DNA of 64,000 nt from DASSFG01 sp035547915 (GTDB lineage Bacteria; Planctomycetota; Planctomycetia; Pirellulales; JAICIG01), in contig DASZTS010000054.1 of the NCBI GenBank assembly GCA_035547915.1, forward strand, positions 1-64,000, in the 5' to 3' direction. The notes under the pieces are model-generated. The model was given only the letters and a program-made list of their open reading frames with translations, was not told the origin of the DNA and ran no database searches. The position numbers were made by a program, and so were the translations under genes. Below, piece after piece: positions 1-9,831 of this stretch (the stretch's first letter is position 1; each line of letters opens with the position of its first letter).

Positions 1-274
1 CACAGGGTTGGGCGACGTCAAGAAAGTAGGTCTTCACTACATCGCCCTTTGCCACGCCGGGCCCCATCAACCTTGAACTTACGGTCGGTTCCCGGCTAAA
101 AATTCTCGAAACCGCACTCGAACTCTCTAACTTGGGTTAGCGCGCAGCGCCCCAGCGCGAGCCAAACCGGATATGATGTTCGCGCCCTATGCTCTGGCAA
201 GCGGCTCGACCGCCGCTCCCGTTCCACCTATCCTTTGAATAGACGTCGAAGGTGTCGAGACGAGGAAGGCGAAG
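1..274. other. Left-edge stretch with no confident gene
   Basis: No gene can be supported here. On the minus strand an open frame with an ATG at position 67 runs off the left edge (beginning MGPGVAKGDVVK); it could be the start or an internal part of a gene lying mostly outside the window, but it is too short to judge. A short inverted repeat, CTAAC-ttgg-GTTAG, lies at 127-140 and a TATGAT hexamer at 172-177, both upstream of the toxin-antitoxin pair. They could be its operator and -10 box, but there is no convincing -35. The longer minus-strand frames across 137-547 are shadows of the antitoxin gene. Confidence 0.25.
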
Positions 275-529
275 ATGATCGTGAGTATCAATCTGCCGGC
301 GAATACGGAGCAAAGACTCCGTGAAGCTGCATCGCGTCGCGGACAGACACTCGAGGCGTATTTGGAATGGCTCGCCGGCGTCTCCGCCGGCAACATCAAT
401 GGCCCCCGGATCGATCGCACTCCGGAAGAGAAGGTCGCCGCATGGCGTGCCTGGGTTGAGAGCCATGCCGCTAATCCCCATGTCGCCGACGATAGCCGCG
501 AGAGCATTTACGGCGACCGGGGCGAATGA
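275..529 (+). CDS. Putative type II antitoxin of a PIN-toxin module
   Basis: This 84-residue protein probably neutralises the PIN-domain toxin encoded next. Residues 1-35 have the pattern of a small DNA-binding antitoxin: a beta-strand-like start (MIVSINLPANTEQRL) followed by a helix rich in Arg/Ala and a second helix ending near EAYLEWLAG. The C-terminal half is charged and probably disordered, as expected for the toxin-binding tail. The start is supported by a GAGGAAGG Shine-Dalgarno sequence a few bases upstream. Its TGA overlaps the ATG of the downstream gene (ATGA), the usual translational coupling of toxin-antitoxin pairs. The family assignment (ribbon-helix-helix versus another fold) is inferred from composition and context; the pairing itself is clear. 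Confidence 0.7.
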   Translation: MIVSINLPANTEQRLREAASRRGQTLEAYLEWLAGVSAGNINGPRIDRTPEEKVAAWRAWVESHAANPHVADDSRESIYGDRGE

Positions 530-984
530 GCATCTTACTGGATACAAATATCCTTACGCGAAGCAGCGAACCGCTGCACCCGCTGCACCGAATTGCGGTT
601 GATGCGGTCGGCCTCTTGTTGCAACGAAGCGAAGAGATTTTGTTGGTGCCGCAGAACTTCTATGAGTTCTGGGTTGTGGCTACTCGAGCTACGGCGCAAA
701 ACGGGCTCGGGATGAGCCCTTCACAAGCTGCTGCGGAACTCATTCGTTTCAAAATCGACTTTTCTGTGCTCGACGACGTACCGGCCGTATTCAATGTGTG
801 GAATCGGTTGGTCTTGCAGTACGATATCAAGGGTAAGAATGCGCATGATGCACGTCTCGTAGCCGCGATGTTGGTGCATGGCGTCAGCCGCCTGCTGACT
901 TTCAACAAAGCCGATTTCGCCCGCTATCAATCCATCACGGCGATGTCGCCACACGACATTGTCAGCCCGCCGGCCGTACATTAG
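526..984 (+). CDS. PIN-domain ribonuclease toxin (VapC-like)
   Basis: A 152-residue PIN-domain protein, expected to be a Mg2+-dependent endoribonuclease. The first acidic residue of the active site lies in the opening strand (LLDTNIL, Asp6). A conserved-looking acid lies in QNFYEFW. The C-terminal acids lie in KNAHDARLVA and in FNKADF, which is the normal PIN order. The length is typical of VapC toxins. It starts inside the stop codon of the preceding antitoxin gene, so the two are translated together. The next gene begins 36 bases downstream and has no obvious link to the module. Cellular target unknown. Confidence 0.85.
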   Translation: MSILLDTNILTRSSEPLHPLHRIAVDAVGLLLQRSEEILLVPQNFYEFWVVATRATAQNGLGMSPSQAAAELIRFKIDFSVLDDVPAVFNVWNRLVLQYDIKGKNAHDARLVAAMLVHGVSRLLTFNKADFARYQSITAMSPHDIVSPPAVH

Positions 985-1020
985 TTTGCCGCCGTCAACG
1001 ACCGTCGGCAAAATGATCGC

Positions 1021-1362
1021 ATGGCTTCCGATCCGCCAACCATCGAACCAACGCCGCGGGCCGCGTTCGATTTCATGCAGGGGCGGCTCGCGGAGACGCT
1101 CGACTTCTTGAAGCGGACGCGTAGCGAGCTGCGCTCGTTGCGGATGGTGCGGGTGTGGGTCGATCGGCTCCAGGTGTTCGACGTGAATCACGATTACTTC
1201 GAGGTCCGCGGCGTGGGATACCGCAACGCCGAGATCGTCTCGTTGCTGGAGATGGTCAACGCCAACTTCAACCCCGAGGAGATCCACACGCCCGTCGCCG
1301 CGCCGTTCAAAGAGTTCCTCACCGGCCGCCGATATCCCTGGGCGCACGACCGCATTTTGTAG
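1021..1362 (+). CDS. Hypothetical protein, 113 residues
   Basis: I do not recognise this protein. It is soluble, charged, and has no signal peptide or membrane segment. A helical N-terminal half (residues 12-42, rich in Arg, Leu and Glu) is followed by alternating hydrophobic and charged residues (VWVDRLQVFDV, YFEVRGVGY) that suggest two or three beta strands, then another helix (AEIVSLLEMVNANF). The start is the first ATG in the frame. It sits between the toxin-antitoxin pair and a DUF1501 gene, with a 134-base gap after it, so it may be transcribed alone. Confidence 0.6.
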   Translation: MASDPPTIEPTPRAAFDFMQGRLAETLDFLKRTRSELRSLRMVRVWVDRLQVFDVNHDYFEVRGVGYRNAEIVSLLEMVNANFNPEEIHTPVAAPFKEFLTGRRYPWAHDRIL

Positions 1363-1496
1363 CGGCCGCGAAGTATTCAAATTCGCCGCGGGCCCCGCGC
1401 GGAAGCAACCTGCGGGACGACGACGTGGAAGATCGGGCCGATTTCGGCTATCTTGGGGGTGCCGCAAGACGTTCCCTCCCACCGAGACGAATCTCG

Positions 1497-2915
1497 ATGC
1501 ACAAGACGCTTCGATCCTGCCAGGGCCCCACCACGCGCCGCGAGTTTTTGTCTGCGGGTATGTTGGGCTTGGGTGGCCTGACCCTGGCCGATCTATACAG
1601 GTTGCGAGCCACGGCCGCGGAGCGTGGAACGATCGTCGACGAGGACACGTCGATCATCTTCGTCTGGCTGCCGGGTGGGCCGCCGCACATGGACATGTAC
1701 GACATGAAGCCCAACGCTTCCTCCGATTACAAGGGAGCGTTCCACCCGATTCCGACCTGCGTACCCGGCATCGACGTCTGTGAATTGCTGCCGCGGCACG
1801 CGGCCATCGCCGACAAGTTCTCGGTCGTGCGCTCGGTGTCGCACACGTTTGCCGATCATGGCGGCGGCCACAAGCGGATGATGACCGGCCGCGTCCCGTT
1901 GACGCCGACCGAGACGGTCAACGACGCCCCGGCCACCGGCTCGGTCGTGGCCAAGTGCCGCGAGAAATGGGACCGCGGCATTCCGAACTATGTCTCCTTG
2001 AATCCGGGCGGGCGTGTCGACGACGTGTTCGCCCAAGGCGCCGCCTACCTCGGACCGGCATATATGCCGTTCAACGTCGTCGGCGATCCGTCGGCGCCGA
2101 ATTTCTTCGTGCCGAACGTCGCGCCCACCACCGAGGCGGCCGTGCACATCGACGACCGCACGAAGCTGTTGGCGTCGCTCGATCGCGTCGAACGGGCCAT
2201 CGACACCTCGCGGCTGATGGAGTCGATGGACAAGTTTCAGCAGCGGGCGGTGAGCATGCTCACCAGTGGCCGGGCCAAGCACGCCTTCGATCTCTCGCAG
2301 GAGCCCGATGCCCTGCGCGACCGCTACGGCCGCCACTGCTGGGGCCAGCGGGCTCTCATGGCCCGCCGGCTCGTCGAAGCCGGCGTCAGCTTCGTGACGG
2401 TGATCATGGAGAACCCCTATCAGTCGGGCATCGCGCATCTCAAGCAGGGTGTCTACAACTGGGACTCGCACGCGGTGAATTGCCACATCTGGGACGACTT
2501 GCAGGCCCGCCTGCCGATCTACGATCAGGCGGTGACGGCGCTCATCGAAGATGTCTACCAGCGCGGCTTGGATCGAAAGACGTTGATTCTTGTCACCGGT
2601 GAATTCGGCCGCAGGCCGCGCATCGAACATACCGTCGGATCGCAGACCGGCGTCATGCAGCCGGGGCGCGACCACTGGCCGCAGGCCATGTCGTTGATCA
2701 TGGCGGGCGGCGGCATGCGCACCGGGCAGATCGTCGGCTCGACCAACTCCAAGGGCGAACATCCCGCCGACCGACCGCTCACGCCCAACGATCTCTGGGC
2801 GACGGTCTATCGGCACCTGGGAATCGACTTCGAAGACTCGTTCCCCGATCTGCGGGGCCGGCCGATGCCCATCCTGCCCTTCGGCGAACCGATCGCGGAA
2901 CTGGTCCGATCGTAG
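1497..2915 (+). CDS. DUF1501 family protein, Tat-exported
   Basis: A 472-residue DUF1501 protein of the sulfatase/alkaline-phosphatase-like fold that is abundant in planctomycetes. The N-terminus carries a twin-arginine signal (TTRREFLSAGMLGLGG, then a hydrophobic stretch ending near TAAE), so a folded, possibly metal-bearing protein is exported. Inside are the expected motifs WLPGGPPHMDMYD, HTFADHGGGHKRMMTG, NWDSHAVN, TGEFGRRPRIE and GRDHWP. The open frame extends upstream to 1155, but the ATG at 1497 puts the Tat signal at the N-terminus. The stop codon TAG shares its G with the GTG start of fhcA (TAGTG), so the two are translationally coupled. The function of DUF1501 proteins is unknown; many are encoded beside DUF1549/DUF1553 cytochrome-like proteins, which is not the case here. 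Confidence 0.9.
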   Translation: MHKTLRSCQGPTTRREFLSAGMLGLGGLTLADLYRLRATAAERGTIVDEDTSIIFVWLPGGPPHMDMYDMKPNASSDYKGAFHPIPTCVPGIDVCELLPRHAAIADKFSVVRSVSHTFADHGGGHKRMMTGRVPLTPTETVNDAPATGSVVAKCREKWDRGIPNYVSLNPGGRVDDVFAQGAAYLGPAYMPFNVVGDPSAPNFFVPNVAPTTEAAVHIDDRTKLLASLDRVERAIDTSRLMESMDKFQQRAVSMLTSGRAKHAFDLSQEPDALRDRYGRHCWGQRALMARRLVEAGVSFVTVIMENPYQSGIAHLKQGVYNWDSHAVNCHIWDDLQARLPIYDQAVTALIEDVYQRGLDRKTLILVTGEFGRRPRIEHTVGSQTGVMQPGRDHWPQAMSLIMAGGGMRTGQIVGSTNSKGEHPADRPLTPNDLWATVYRHLGIDFEDSFPDLRGRPMPILPFGEPIAELVRS

Positions 2916-4588
2916 TGCCGGCGCATCAGCTCAAGATCGCCGGCGGAACCCTCTTCGATCCGGTCAATGGCGTCGATGGCGCTGTGGGCGACCTGTGGAT
3001 CCGCGACGGCAGAATCGTCGAAGGACCGACCGACCCCACGATAACGGCCGAGCGCACGATCGATGCCGGCGGGCTCGTCGTGATGCCGGGCGGTATCGAT
3101 ATGCACTGCCATATCGCGGGTCCGAAGGTCAATCTCGCCCGTAAGATGCGGCCCGAGGAAAAGCGCCGCGATCCACCGATTCACCGCACCGCGCGCACTC
3201 ACAGCGGCACGATGGGAAGCGTCCCCAGCACGTTCGCGACCGGCTACAAATATGCCGGGCTCGGCTACACGACCGCTTTCGATGCGGCCATTCCGCCACT
3301 CGCCGCCAGGCATGCCCACGAGGAGCTCCTCGACACACCTTGTCTCGACAAGGGTTTCTATGTGTTGATGGGGAACAACCACTACGTGATGCGGTCGATC
3401 GCCGAGAAAGAGCCCGAACGGCTGCGGTCGTTCGTGGCCTGGCTGCTGGCCTCGGCCAAGGGTTTCGCTCCCAAGTTGGTCAATCCGGGCGGTGTCGAGG
3501 CGTGGAAGACGCGGGCGGCCGGCAACGTACACAGCCTCGACGAACCGGTGCCGTGGTTCGACGTCACCCCGCGGCAGATCGTGGCCGGCGTGGCCCAGGC
3601 GGCAGACGAGCTGCGCTTGCCGCACGCCCTCCATATCCACGCCAACTTGCTGGGTATGCCGGGCAATTGGCGTACGACGTTGGAGACGATGCAGACCTTG
3701 GAGGGGCGTCGCGGGCACCTGACGCACATTCAGTTTCACAGCTATGGCGGAGGCGATGCGGATGAAGACACCTTCCGCTCGCAGGTGCAACCGCTGGCCG
3801 ACTACGTGAACGAGCACCCGAACGTGACGGTCGACGTCGGCCAGGTGATGTTCGGCCGCACCACGAGCATGACGGGCGACGGCCCGCTCGGCTACTACCT
3901 GAGCAACGTCTACAAGACGAAATGGTTCAGTGCCGACGTCGAGATGGAATCGGGCTGCGGCATCGCACCCATCGAATACCGCAACAAGAGCCTGGTGCAC
4001 GCCCTGCAATGGGCCATCGGCCTCGAATGGTATTTGATGGTGAACGATCCGTGGCGGGTTGTGATGAGCACCGACCATCCCAACGGTGCGTCGTTTCTGG
4101 CGTACCCGCAGATCGTGCGGCTGCTCATGGACCGCACCTATCGGCAAGACGTGCTCAAGACGGCCCATCCGGCGGTGCGCGAGCGGAGCGTGCTGGCCGA
4201 TCTCGATCGCGAATACTCGTTGTACGAGATCTGCATCATCACCCGCGCGGCGCCGGCCAGAATTCTGGGTTTGCGGCATAAGGGGCACCTGGGCATCGGC
4301 GCCGACGCCGACATCACCATCTACACGCCGGCCGACAACAAGGAAACGATGTTCGAGCTGCCTCGCTTCGTGATCAAATCCGGGCAGATCGTCGTCGAGC
4401 AGGGCGAGATTCGCGAACCGGTGCAGGGCAAGACGCTGCACGTCGCCCCGGCCTACGACACGGGGATCGAACCGCACATCGCCGAATGGTTCGAGCCGCA
4501 TTATTCGGTGCGATTCCGCAATTACCCGGTCACCGATGACTATCTGCCCCTCGGCGAGGAAGTGCCCTGCACGACGGCTCCTGCGTGA
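2915..4588 (+). CDS. fhcA: Formylmethanofuran dehydrogenase/formyltransferase-hydrolase subunit A
   Basis: A 557-residue amidohydrolase-superfamily protein matching the A subunit of formylmethanofuran dehydrogenase (FwdA/FmdA) and its bacterial counterpart FhcA. FhcA is the hydrolytic subunit of the formyltransferase/hydrolase complex that releases formate in the tetrahydromethanopterin C1 pathway. Visible landmarks are the metal-binding HCH at residues 64-66 (IDMHCHIAGP), a second HxH at 240-242 (HIHANLLGMPGN), FHSYGG, and MSTDHPNG with an Asp at 387, where the catalytic Asp of the family lies. The length matches the family. The GTG start overlaps the stop of the upstream DUF1501 gene by one base. 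No other C1 gene (fhcB, C, D, mch, mtd) is in the window; purM follows after 166 bases. Cytoplasmic. Confidence 0.9.
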   Translation: MPAHQLKIAGGTLFDPVNGVDGAVGDLWIRDGRIVEGPTDPTITAERTIDAGGLVVMPGGIDMHCHIAGPKVNLARKMRPEEKRRDPPIHRTARTHSGTMGSVPSTFATGYKYAGLGYTTAFDAAIPPLAARHAHEELLDTPCLDKGFYVLMGNNHYVMRSIAEKEPERLRSFVAWLLASAKGFAPKLVNPGGVEAWKTRAAGNVHSLDEPVPWFDVTPRQIVAGVAQAADELRLPHALHIHANLLGMPGNWRTTLETMQTLEGRRGHLTHIQFHSYGGGDADEDTFRSQVQPLADYVNEHPNVTVDVGQVMFGRTTSMTGDGPLGYYLSNVYKTKWFSADVEMESGCGIAPIEYRNKSLVHALQWAIGLEWYLMVNDPWRVVMSTDHPNGASFLAYPQIVRLLMDRTYRQDVLKTAHPAVRERSVLADLDREYSLYEICIITRAAPARILGLRHKGHLGIGADADITIYTPADNKETMFELPRFVIKSGQIVVEQGEIREPVQGKTLHVAPAYDTGIEPHIAEWFEPHYSVRFRNYPVTDDYLPLGEEVPCTTAPA

Positions 4589-4754
4589 GCCAACACCGGC
4601 CGTCGCGAGGGTCGACCCAGCGGTCGACTCGGAATGGTGCGGCAACGGGCGGCAGAAAGGCCCCATCGGCGGAAATCGGCCCTGGCGGTTGGCAAAGGAC
4701 CGCCTTGTGCCGTATTCTGCTGGCAAGCAACCGTTTCGCTCTCAAGGCTCGCTC

Positions 4755-5816
4755 GTGGGTAAGGCAACATACAAGGACGCCGGGGTCGATCTCGAGGTCT
4801 ATCGCCAAAGCATGGCACGGCTGCCGCGGCTGCTGACGCGCACGCACAGCCCGCGCGTGTTGCCGCTCGAAGGCGGTTTTGCCGGGCTCTTCCAGCTTGA
4901 CTTTCCCAGCCCGCTCTTCGCTCGGCGATACAACGAACCGGTGTTGGTTTCGTGTACAGACGGTGTGGGCACCAAGCTGAAAGTGGCCCAACTGACCGGC
5001 GTGCACAACACGGTGGGCATCGACCTGGTGGCGATGAGCGTGAACGACGCGCTCTGTTGCGGGGCCGAGCCGCTCATGTTCCTCGATTACGTGGCGATGT
5101 CGCACGACGACCCGGAAAGGCTGGAAGAGCTGGTCGAGGGCGTTTCGGCCGGCTGCATCGAGAGCGATTGTGCCTTGCTCGGCGGCGAGACGGCCATCAT
5201 GCCCGATCTGTACGCCCGCGGCGACTACGACCTGGCGGGGTTTTGCGTGGGCGTTGTCGAACGCCGGCGCGTGATCGACGGCAAGGCGATGCTGGCCGGC
5301 GATACCCTCCTGGGCGTGGCCTCCAGCGGCCTGCATTCGAACGGCTACAGCCTGGCCCGCAAGGTGGTGTTCGACATGGCCCATCTCTCGGTCGACACGT
5401 TCGTGGCCGAGTTGGGTCGCAATGTCGGCCAAGAGTTACTGGAGCCGACACGGATTTATGTCCGGCCCCTGCGGCGCGTGCTCGAATACTACAAGGTCAA
5501 AGGGGTCGTCCACGGCATCGCCCACATCACGGGCGGCGGTCTGCATGAAAACCTCGAACGCATCCTGCCTGACGGCGTGCAGGCGGTGATCGAACGAGGC
5601 AGTTGGCCTGCGCCGCCGGTCTTCGGATGGCTCCAGCGATTGGGCCAGATCGACGACGCCGAGATGGACCGCGTGTTCAACATGGGCGTGGGCCTCGTGC
5701 TGGTCGTCAGCCATTACTACGCCGACAGTGTCCGTCACCAGCTCGCCGACTGCGGGCTCGCCTCGTGGCCCATTGGGCAGATCGTCCAGGGCGCCCGCGG
5801 AGTGAAATGGACCTGA
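4755..5816 (+). CDS. purM: Phosphoribosylformylglycinamidine cyclo-ligase (AIR synthetase)
   Basis: PurM performs the ATP-dependent ring closure of formylglycinamidine ribonucleotide to aminoimidazole ribonucleotide in purine synthesis. The start MGKATYKDAGVD is typical of the family, as are CTDGVGTK (residues about 69-76, phosphate/ATP binding), the block GIDLVAMSVND, LGGETAIMP, SSGLHSNGYSLAR and HITGGGLHENLERILP. The GTG at 4755 gives 353 residues, the normal PurM length, and places the conserved KDAGVD at the N-terminus; the frame is open further upstream without family sequence. Cytoplasmic homodimer. No other purine gene is adjacent, so it is a stand-alone purM. Confidence 0.95.
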   Translation: MGKATYKDAGVDLEVYRQSMARLPRLLTRTHSPRVLPLEGGFAGLFQLDFPSPLFARRYNEPVLVSCTDGVGTKLKVAQLTGVHNTVGIDLVAMSVNDALCCGAEPLMFLDYVAMSHDDPERLEELVEGVSAGCIESDCALLGGETAIMPDLYARGDYDLAGFCVGVVERRRVIDGKAMLAGDTLLGVASSGLHSNGYSLARKVVFDMAHLSVDTFVAELGRNVGQELLEPTRIYVRPLRRVLEYYKVKGVVHGIAHITGGGLHENLERILPDGVQAVIERGSWPAPPVFGWLQRLGQIDDAEMDRVFNMGVGLVLVVSHYYADSVRHQLADCGLASWPIGQIVQGARGVKWT

Positions 5817-6215
5817 AGGCCGGTCGCCTCGCGCGTTACGTCGTTGCGCTTCGACCTATTGCTTGCGGAGGCGAACGTTGAGCAGATCGGCACCTTTATC
5901 GCCGCGTTGACTTCAACTCTTCGTAGGACTTTCGATCACCATTGAATAGCTTCATGGTGCCGCACGGCTTCTTTGTCGAATTTCCATGTTCCACCGAACT
6001 TGTTCACGCCATAATTGAGCGAGTAGGTCGACCAGCCCGAGCAACCGATTTGAGTCTGACGTTGATCCTGCACCAACGTTGGGGGCGGCGGGCTGCGCGC
6101 AAAGCCGGGCAATAGCGCGGCGGCACCGCATTGACGACGGCTCGCTCACGTTGGCAACGGGGCGTATAATACGGCGAGCACCCGCGCAACGTATCTTTCC
6201 GTAGCGACCCACCGA
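5817..6215. other. Intergenic region, possible remnant of a minus-strand gene
   Basis: This 399-base gap separates purM from a DUF1501 gene. A minus-strand frame ending near 5940 reads as protein-like sequence (CSGWSTYSLNYGVNKFGG, then TWKFDKEAV before a stop) for about 40-60 residues, but I find no start codon with a ribosome site. It could be the 3' remnant of a lost gene or chance. The right end holds the likely promoter of the next gene. Nothing else is seen. Confidence 0.25.
6165..6170 (+). promoter_or_regulatory. Candidate -10 box for the DUF1501 gene
   Basis: A perfect TATAAT lies 46 bases before the ATG of the second DUF1501 gene. No good -35 hexamer is present at 16-18 bases, so this is a likely but unproven sigma-70-type promoter. 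Confidence 0.4.
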
Positions 6216-7673
<1,458 letters not shown>

Positions 7674-7675
7674 CC

Positions 7676-8209
7676 ATGCGGATCATCTGGACCATCGGGC
7701 ATTCGAACCGCTCTCTCGACGACTTCCTGACACTGCTTTCCGGCCAGCAGATCAAGCTCCTCGCCGACATCCGCCGTTTCCCGGCGTCGCGCGCCCATCC
7801 GCATTTCAACGGCGAAGCACTGGCCGAATCGCTCGCCGAGCATGACATCGATTATCGGCATTTCGGCGGCTTGGGAGGCCGCCGCAACACGCGGCTGGCC
7901 GATTCGCCCAATACGGCCTGGCGCGTCGATTCCTTCAACCGGTATGCCGATTACATGACCACCGGCGAATTCGCCGCGGCGCTCGACGAGTTGATCGTCG
8001 CGGCCGCTTCGCGCCGCACGGCCGTCATGTGCTCCGAGGCCGTTCCTTGGCGATGTCACAGGAGATTGGTTGCCGATGCCCTCATCGTACGCGGCTGGGA
8101 AGTCCGCGACATCCTGGCCAAAGGACCTGCCAAGCCCCACCCCATGACCCCCTTCGCCCGCGTTTCGGCCGGACGGTTGACGTATCCGGCCGAGCCCTCG
8201 TTGTTTTGA
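7676..8209 (+). CDS. DUF488 family protein
   Basis: A 177-residue DUF488 protein. It has the family's opening pattern (WTIGHSNRSLDDFLTLL), a loop with LADIRRFPASRAHPHFN, and the C-terminal CSEAVPWRCHRRLVAD motif whose two Cys and His could bind a metal or form a redox site. Cytoplasmic; no signal peptide. The biochemical role of DUF488 proteins is not established. It starts 2 bases after the stop of the DUF1501 gene. A palindromic intergenic repeat begins exactly at its stop codon. Confidence 0.9.
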   Translation: MRIIWTIGHSNRSLDDFLTLLSGQQIKLLADIRRFPASRAHPHFNGEALAESLAEHDIDYRHFGGLGGRRNTRLADSPNTAWRVDSFNRYADYMTTGEFAAALDELIVAAASRRTAVMCSEAVPWRCHRRLVADALIVRGWEVRDILAKGPAKPHPMTPFARVSAGRLTYPAEPSLF

Positions 8210-8262
8210 GAGCGGCTGATGCCGATCTTTCGGAAGCTTGGGCCGGCTTTGTCGGTTGCTCC
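8209..8262. repeat. Palindromic intergenic repeat, copy 1 of 3
   Basis: Starts on the last base of the DUF488 stop codon. The left arm reads AGAGCGGCTGAT and the right arm GGCTTTGTCGGTTGCTC, which are imperfect inverted copies of one another. The same two arms occur at 25896-25997 and 32930-32993. This copy is the shortest and lacks the inner ACGCCGATTC block of the other two. It could fold as a hairpin and act as a 3'-end signal, or be a REP/MITE-like element. Confidence 0.65.
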
Positions 8263-8368
8263 GAGTACCAATCCCCAGATTGGCATGGCTCCGCGGGGCT
8301 CAGGCGTGTAAAAGTTACGCCGCAAAAGTCCAAATCCGTTGGAATTCCCGCAAGGAGCGGCATTGCTC

Positions 8369-9817
8369 ATGGGCAAGGAAGTCAAGATCGGCCTCGGCGT
8401 CATCGGCGTATTGCTCTGCATCTTCGGCGGCGTGCTCGCCATGCGGCTCAAACGCGAGCATCCGAGCACGGCCCAAGAGAGGGTCGCCGCTGCCGAGAAA
8501 GAGGGGAAGATACCGAAGGCCGACAAGAAAGCGACCGAGAAACCGGGCAAAGGGAGCAAAGACGGAGGTGGTCCGTCGTTCGGCGGTGGGCTGAACCGCC
8601 TGTCGAGCCGTTCTCGCCACGACAGGTCCGAACCGACCGATACGCCCAAGACCGACCGTTACGGACGCCCGCTCGACGACGAACCGCCCGCGGACCTGAA
8701 TCAACCGTCCAACCAGGGCGACAGCAACTCATTCAACGACAATCAGACCGATCAGCAGCAAACGGAAGCGCCGGATCCGCGTCTCTCGCCCTATAGCAGA
8801 GATGGGTCGGGCGACCGTTTCGGGCGGTATAACGACCGCGATACCGAAGCGATCGATGATCAAAACGGGCCTGCCGATCCGGCCGACGATGACGCGGGCG
8901 GTGCAGATCTCTCGATGCCCGCCGACCGTTACTCTCAGAGGGCCGAAGGCGTCTCGTTCTCCGAGGTGACCGACGGCGGCGCGAACGACACGGAGGAACA
9001 ACCGTCCGATGCGCCAAGGTTCTCCATGGATCAGACGGTCGACACCGCGGCGAACGAAGACGTCGTCGAACGGGAACTCGCCGGCGACGAACAGTCAAAC
9101 CGGGACGATGCCGACTCGCGTTTCGAACCGCTGGCGGGCGACGACGACCTGCGCCCGGCGGCGAACGACCGTTTCCGAGATCGGTTGAACGACGACCGCA
9201 TGCTCAGGGACTCGTCGCCGGCGGCGACCGACTTGGTCGACGAAGCCGATGCCCGCGTCGAAGAGCCCGTCGATGACAGACCGCGTCGGCTCCAGCCGGT
9301 CGATGGCGACACCTACACCGTCGAGCCGAACGACAACTTCTGGCGCATTTCGCAGAAGGTTTACGGCACGGGAGCCTATTTCAAGGCGCTCGAAGCCCAC
9401 AACCGCCAACAGTTCGGCGACAGGCCGTTGATCAACGTGGGCGATGCGATATCGGTCCCTCCCGTGACGATGTTGCAGGAGAAATACCCCGACCTGTCGC
9501 CGAAGCCCCGTAAGTTACCGACCGAACGACGCAACACGGCTCTCGTCAGCTCGCCGGCGCGCGGCGGAAAGACGTATACGGTGGCCGAGGGCGATACCCT
9601 GTTCGATATCGCGCGGCAGGAACTCGGCAAGGCATCTCGCTGGGCCGAGATCTACGACCTCAACCGCGACCAAGTCGGCGAAGATTTCAACTACCTGTCA
9701 CCCGGAACGCAATTAGCCATGCCCGCACGAGACAACGCCGACCCGGTAGCCACGCGCTCGCGAGATCGAGCGCTCACGACGCCCGGCGGCGCCGCGCGGG
9801 GAACCTATCGCCGATAG
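8369..9817 (+). CDS. Membrane-anchored LysM-domain protein
   Basis: A 482-residue protein with one N-terminal membrane segment (residues about 5-26, KIGLGVIGVLLCIFGGVLAM). A very long hydrophilic Asp/Arg/Glu-rich linker follows (about 27-310), then two LysM domains at the C-terminus: YTVEPNDNFWRISQKVYG (about 312-360) and YTVAEGDTLFDIARQELG (about 402-452). LysM binds GlcNAc-containing glycans such as peptidoglycan, so it may tether the inner membrane to the wall. The start at 8369 is supported by AAGGAG 11 bases upstream; a TTG 30 bases earlier in frame is less likely. The linker looks disordered. Its 3' end faces a convergent gene 14 bases away. Confidence 0.85.
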   Translation: MGKEVKIGLGVIGVLLCIFGGVLAMRLKREHPSTAQERVAAAEKEGKIPKADKKATEKPGKGSKDGGGPSFGGGLNRLSSRSRHDRSEPTDTPKTDRYGRPLDDEPPADLNQPSNQGDSNSFNDNQTDQQQTEAPDPRLSPYSRDGSGDRFGRYNDRDTEAIDDQNGPADPADDDAGGADLSMPADRYSQRAEGVSFSEVTDGGANDTEEQPSDAPRFSMDQTVDTAANEDVVERELAGDEQSNRDDADSRFEPLAGDDDLRPAANDRFRDRLNDDRMLRDSSPAATDLVDEADARVEEPVDDRPRRLQPVDGDTYTVEPNDNFWRISQKVYGTGAYFKALEAHNRQQFGDRPLINVGDAISVPPVTMLQEKYPDLSPKPRKLPTERRNTALVSSPARGGKTYTVAEGDTLFDIARQELGKASRWAEIYDLNRDQVGEDFNYLSPGTQLAMPARDNADPVATRSRDRALTTPGGAARGTYRR

Positions 9818-9831
9818 ATCCGCCGCTTCGT

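Noticed and set aside
1593..4726. Long minus-strand open frames opposite the DUF1501 and fhcA genes (407 and 639 codons)
   Set aside because: They are Arg/His-rich antisense shadows of GC-rich genes with strong family matches on the plus strand.
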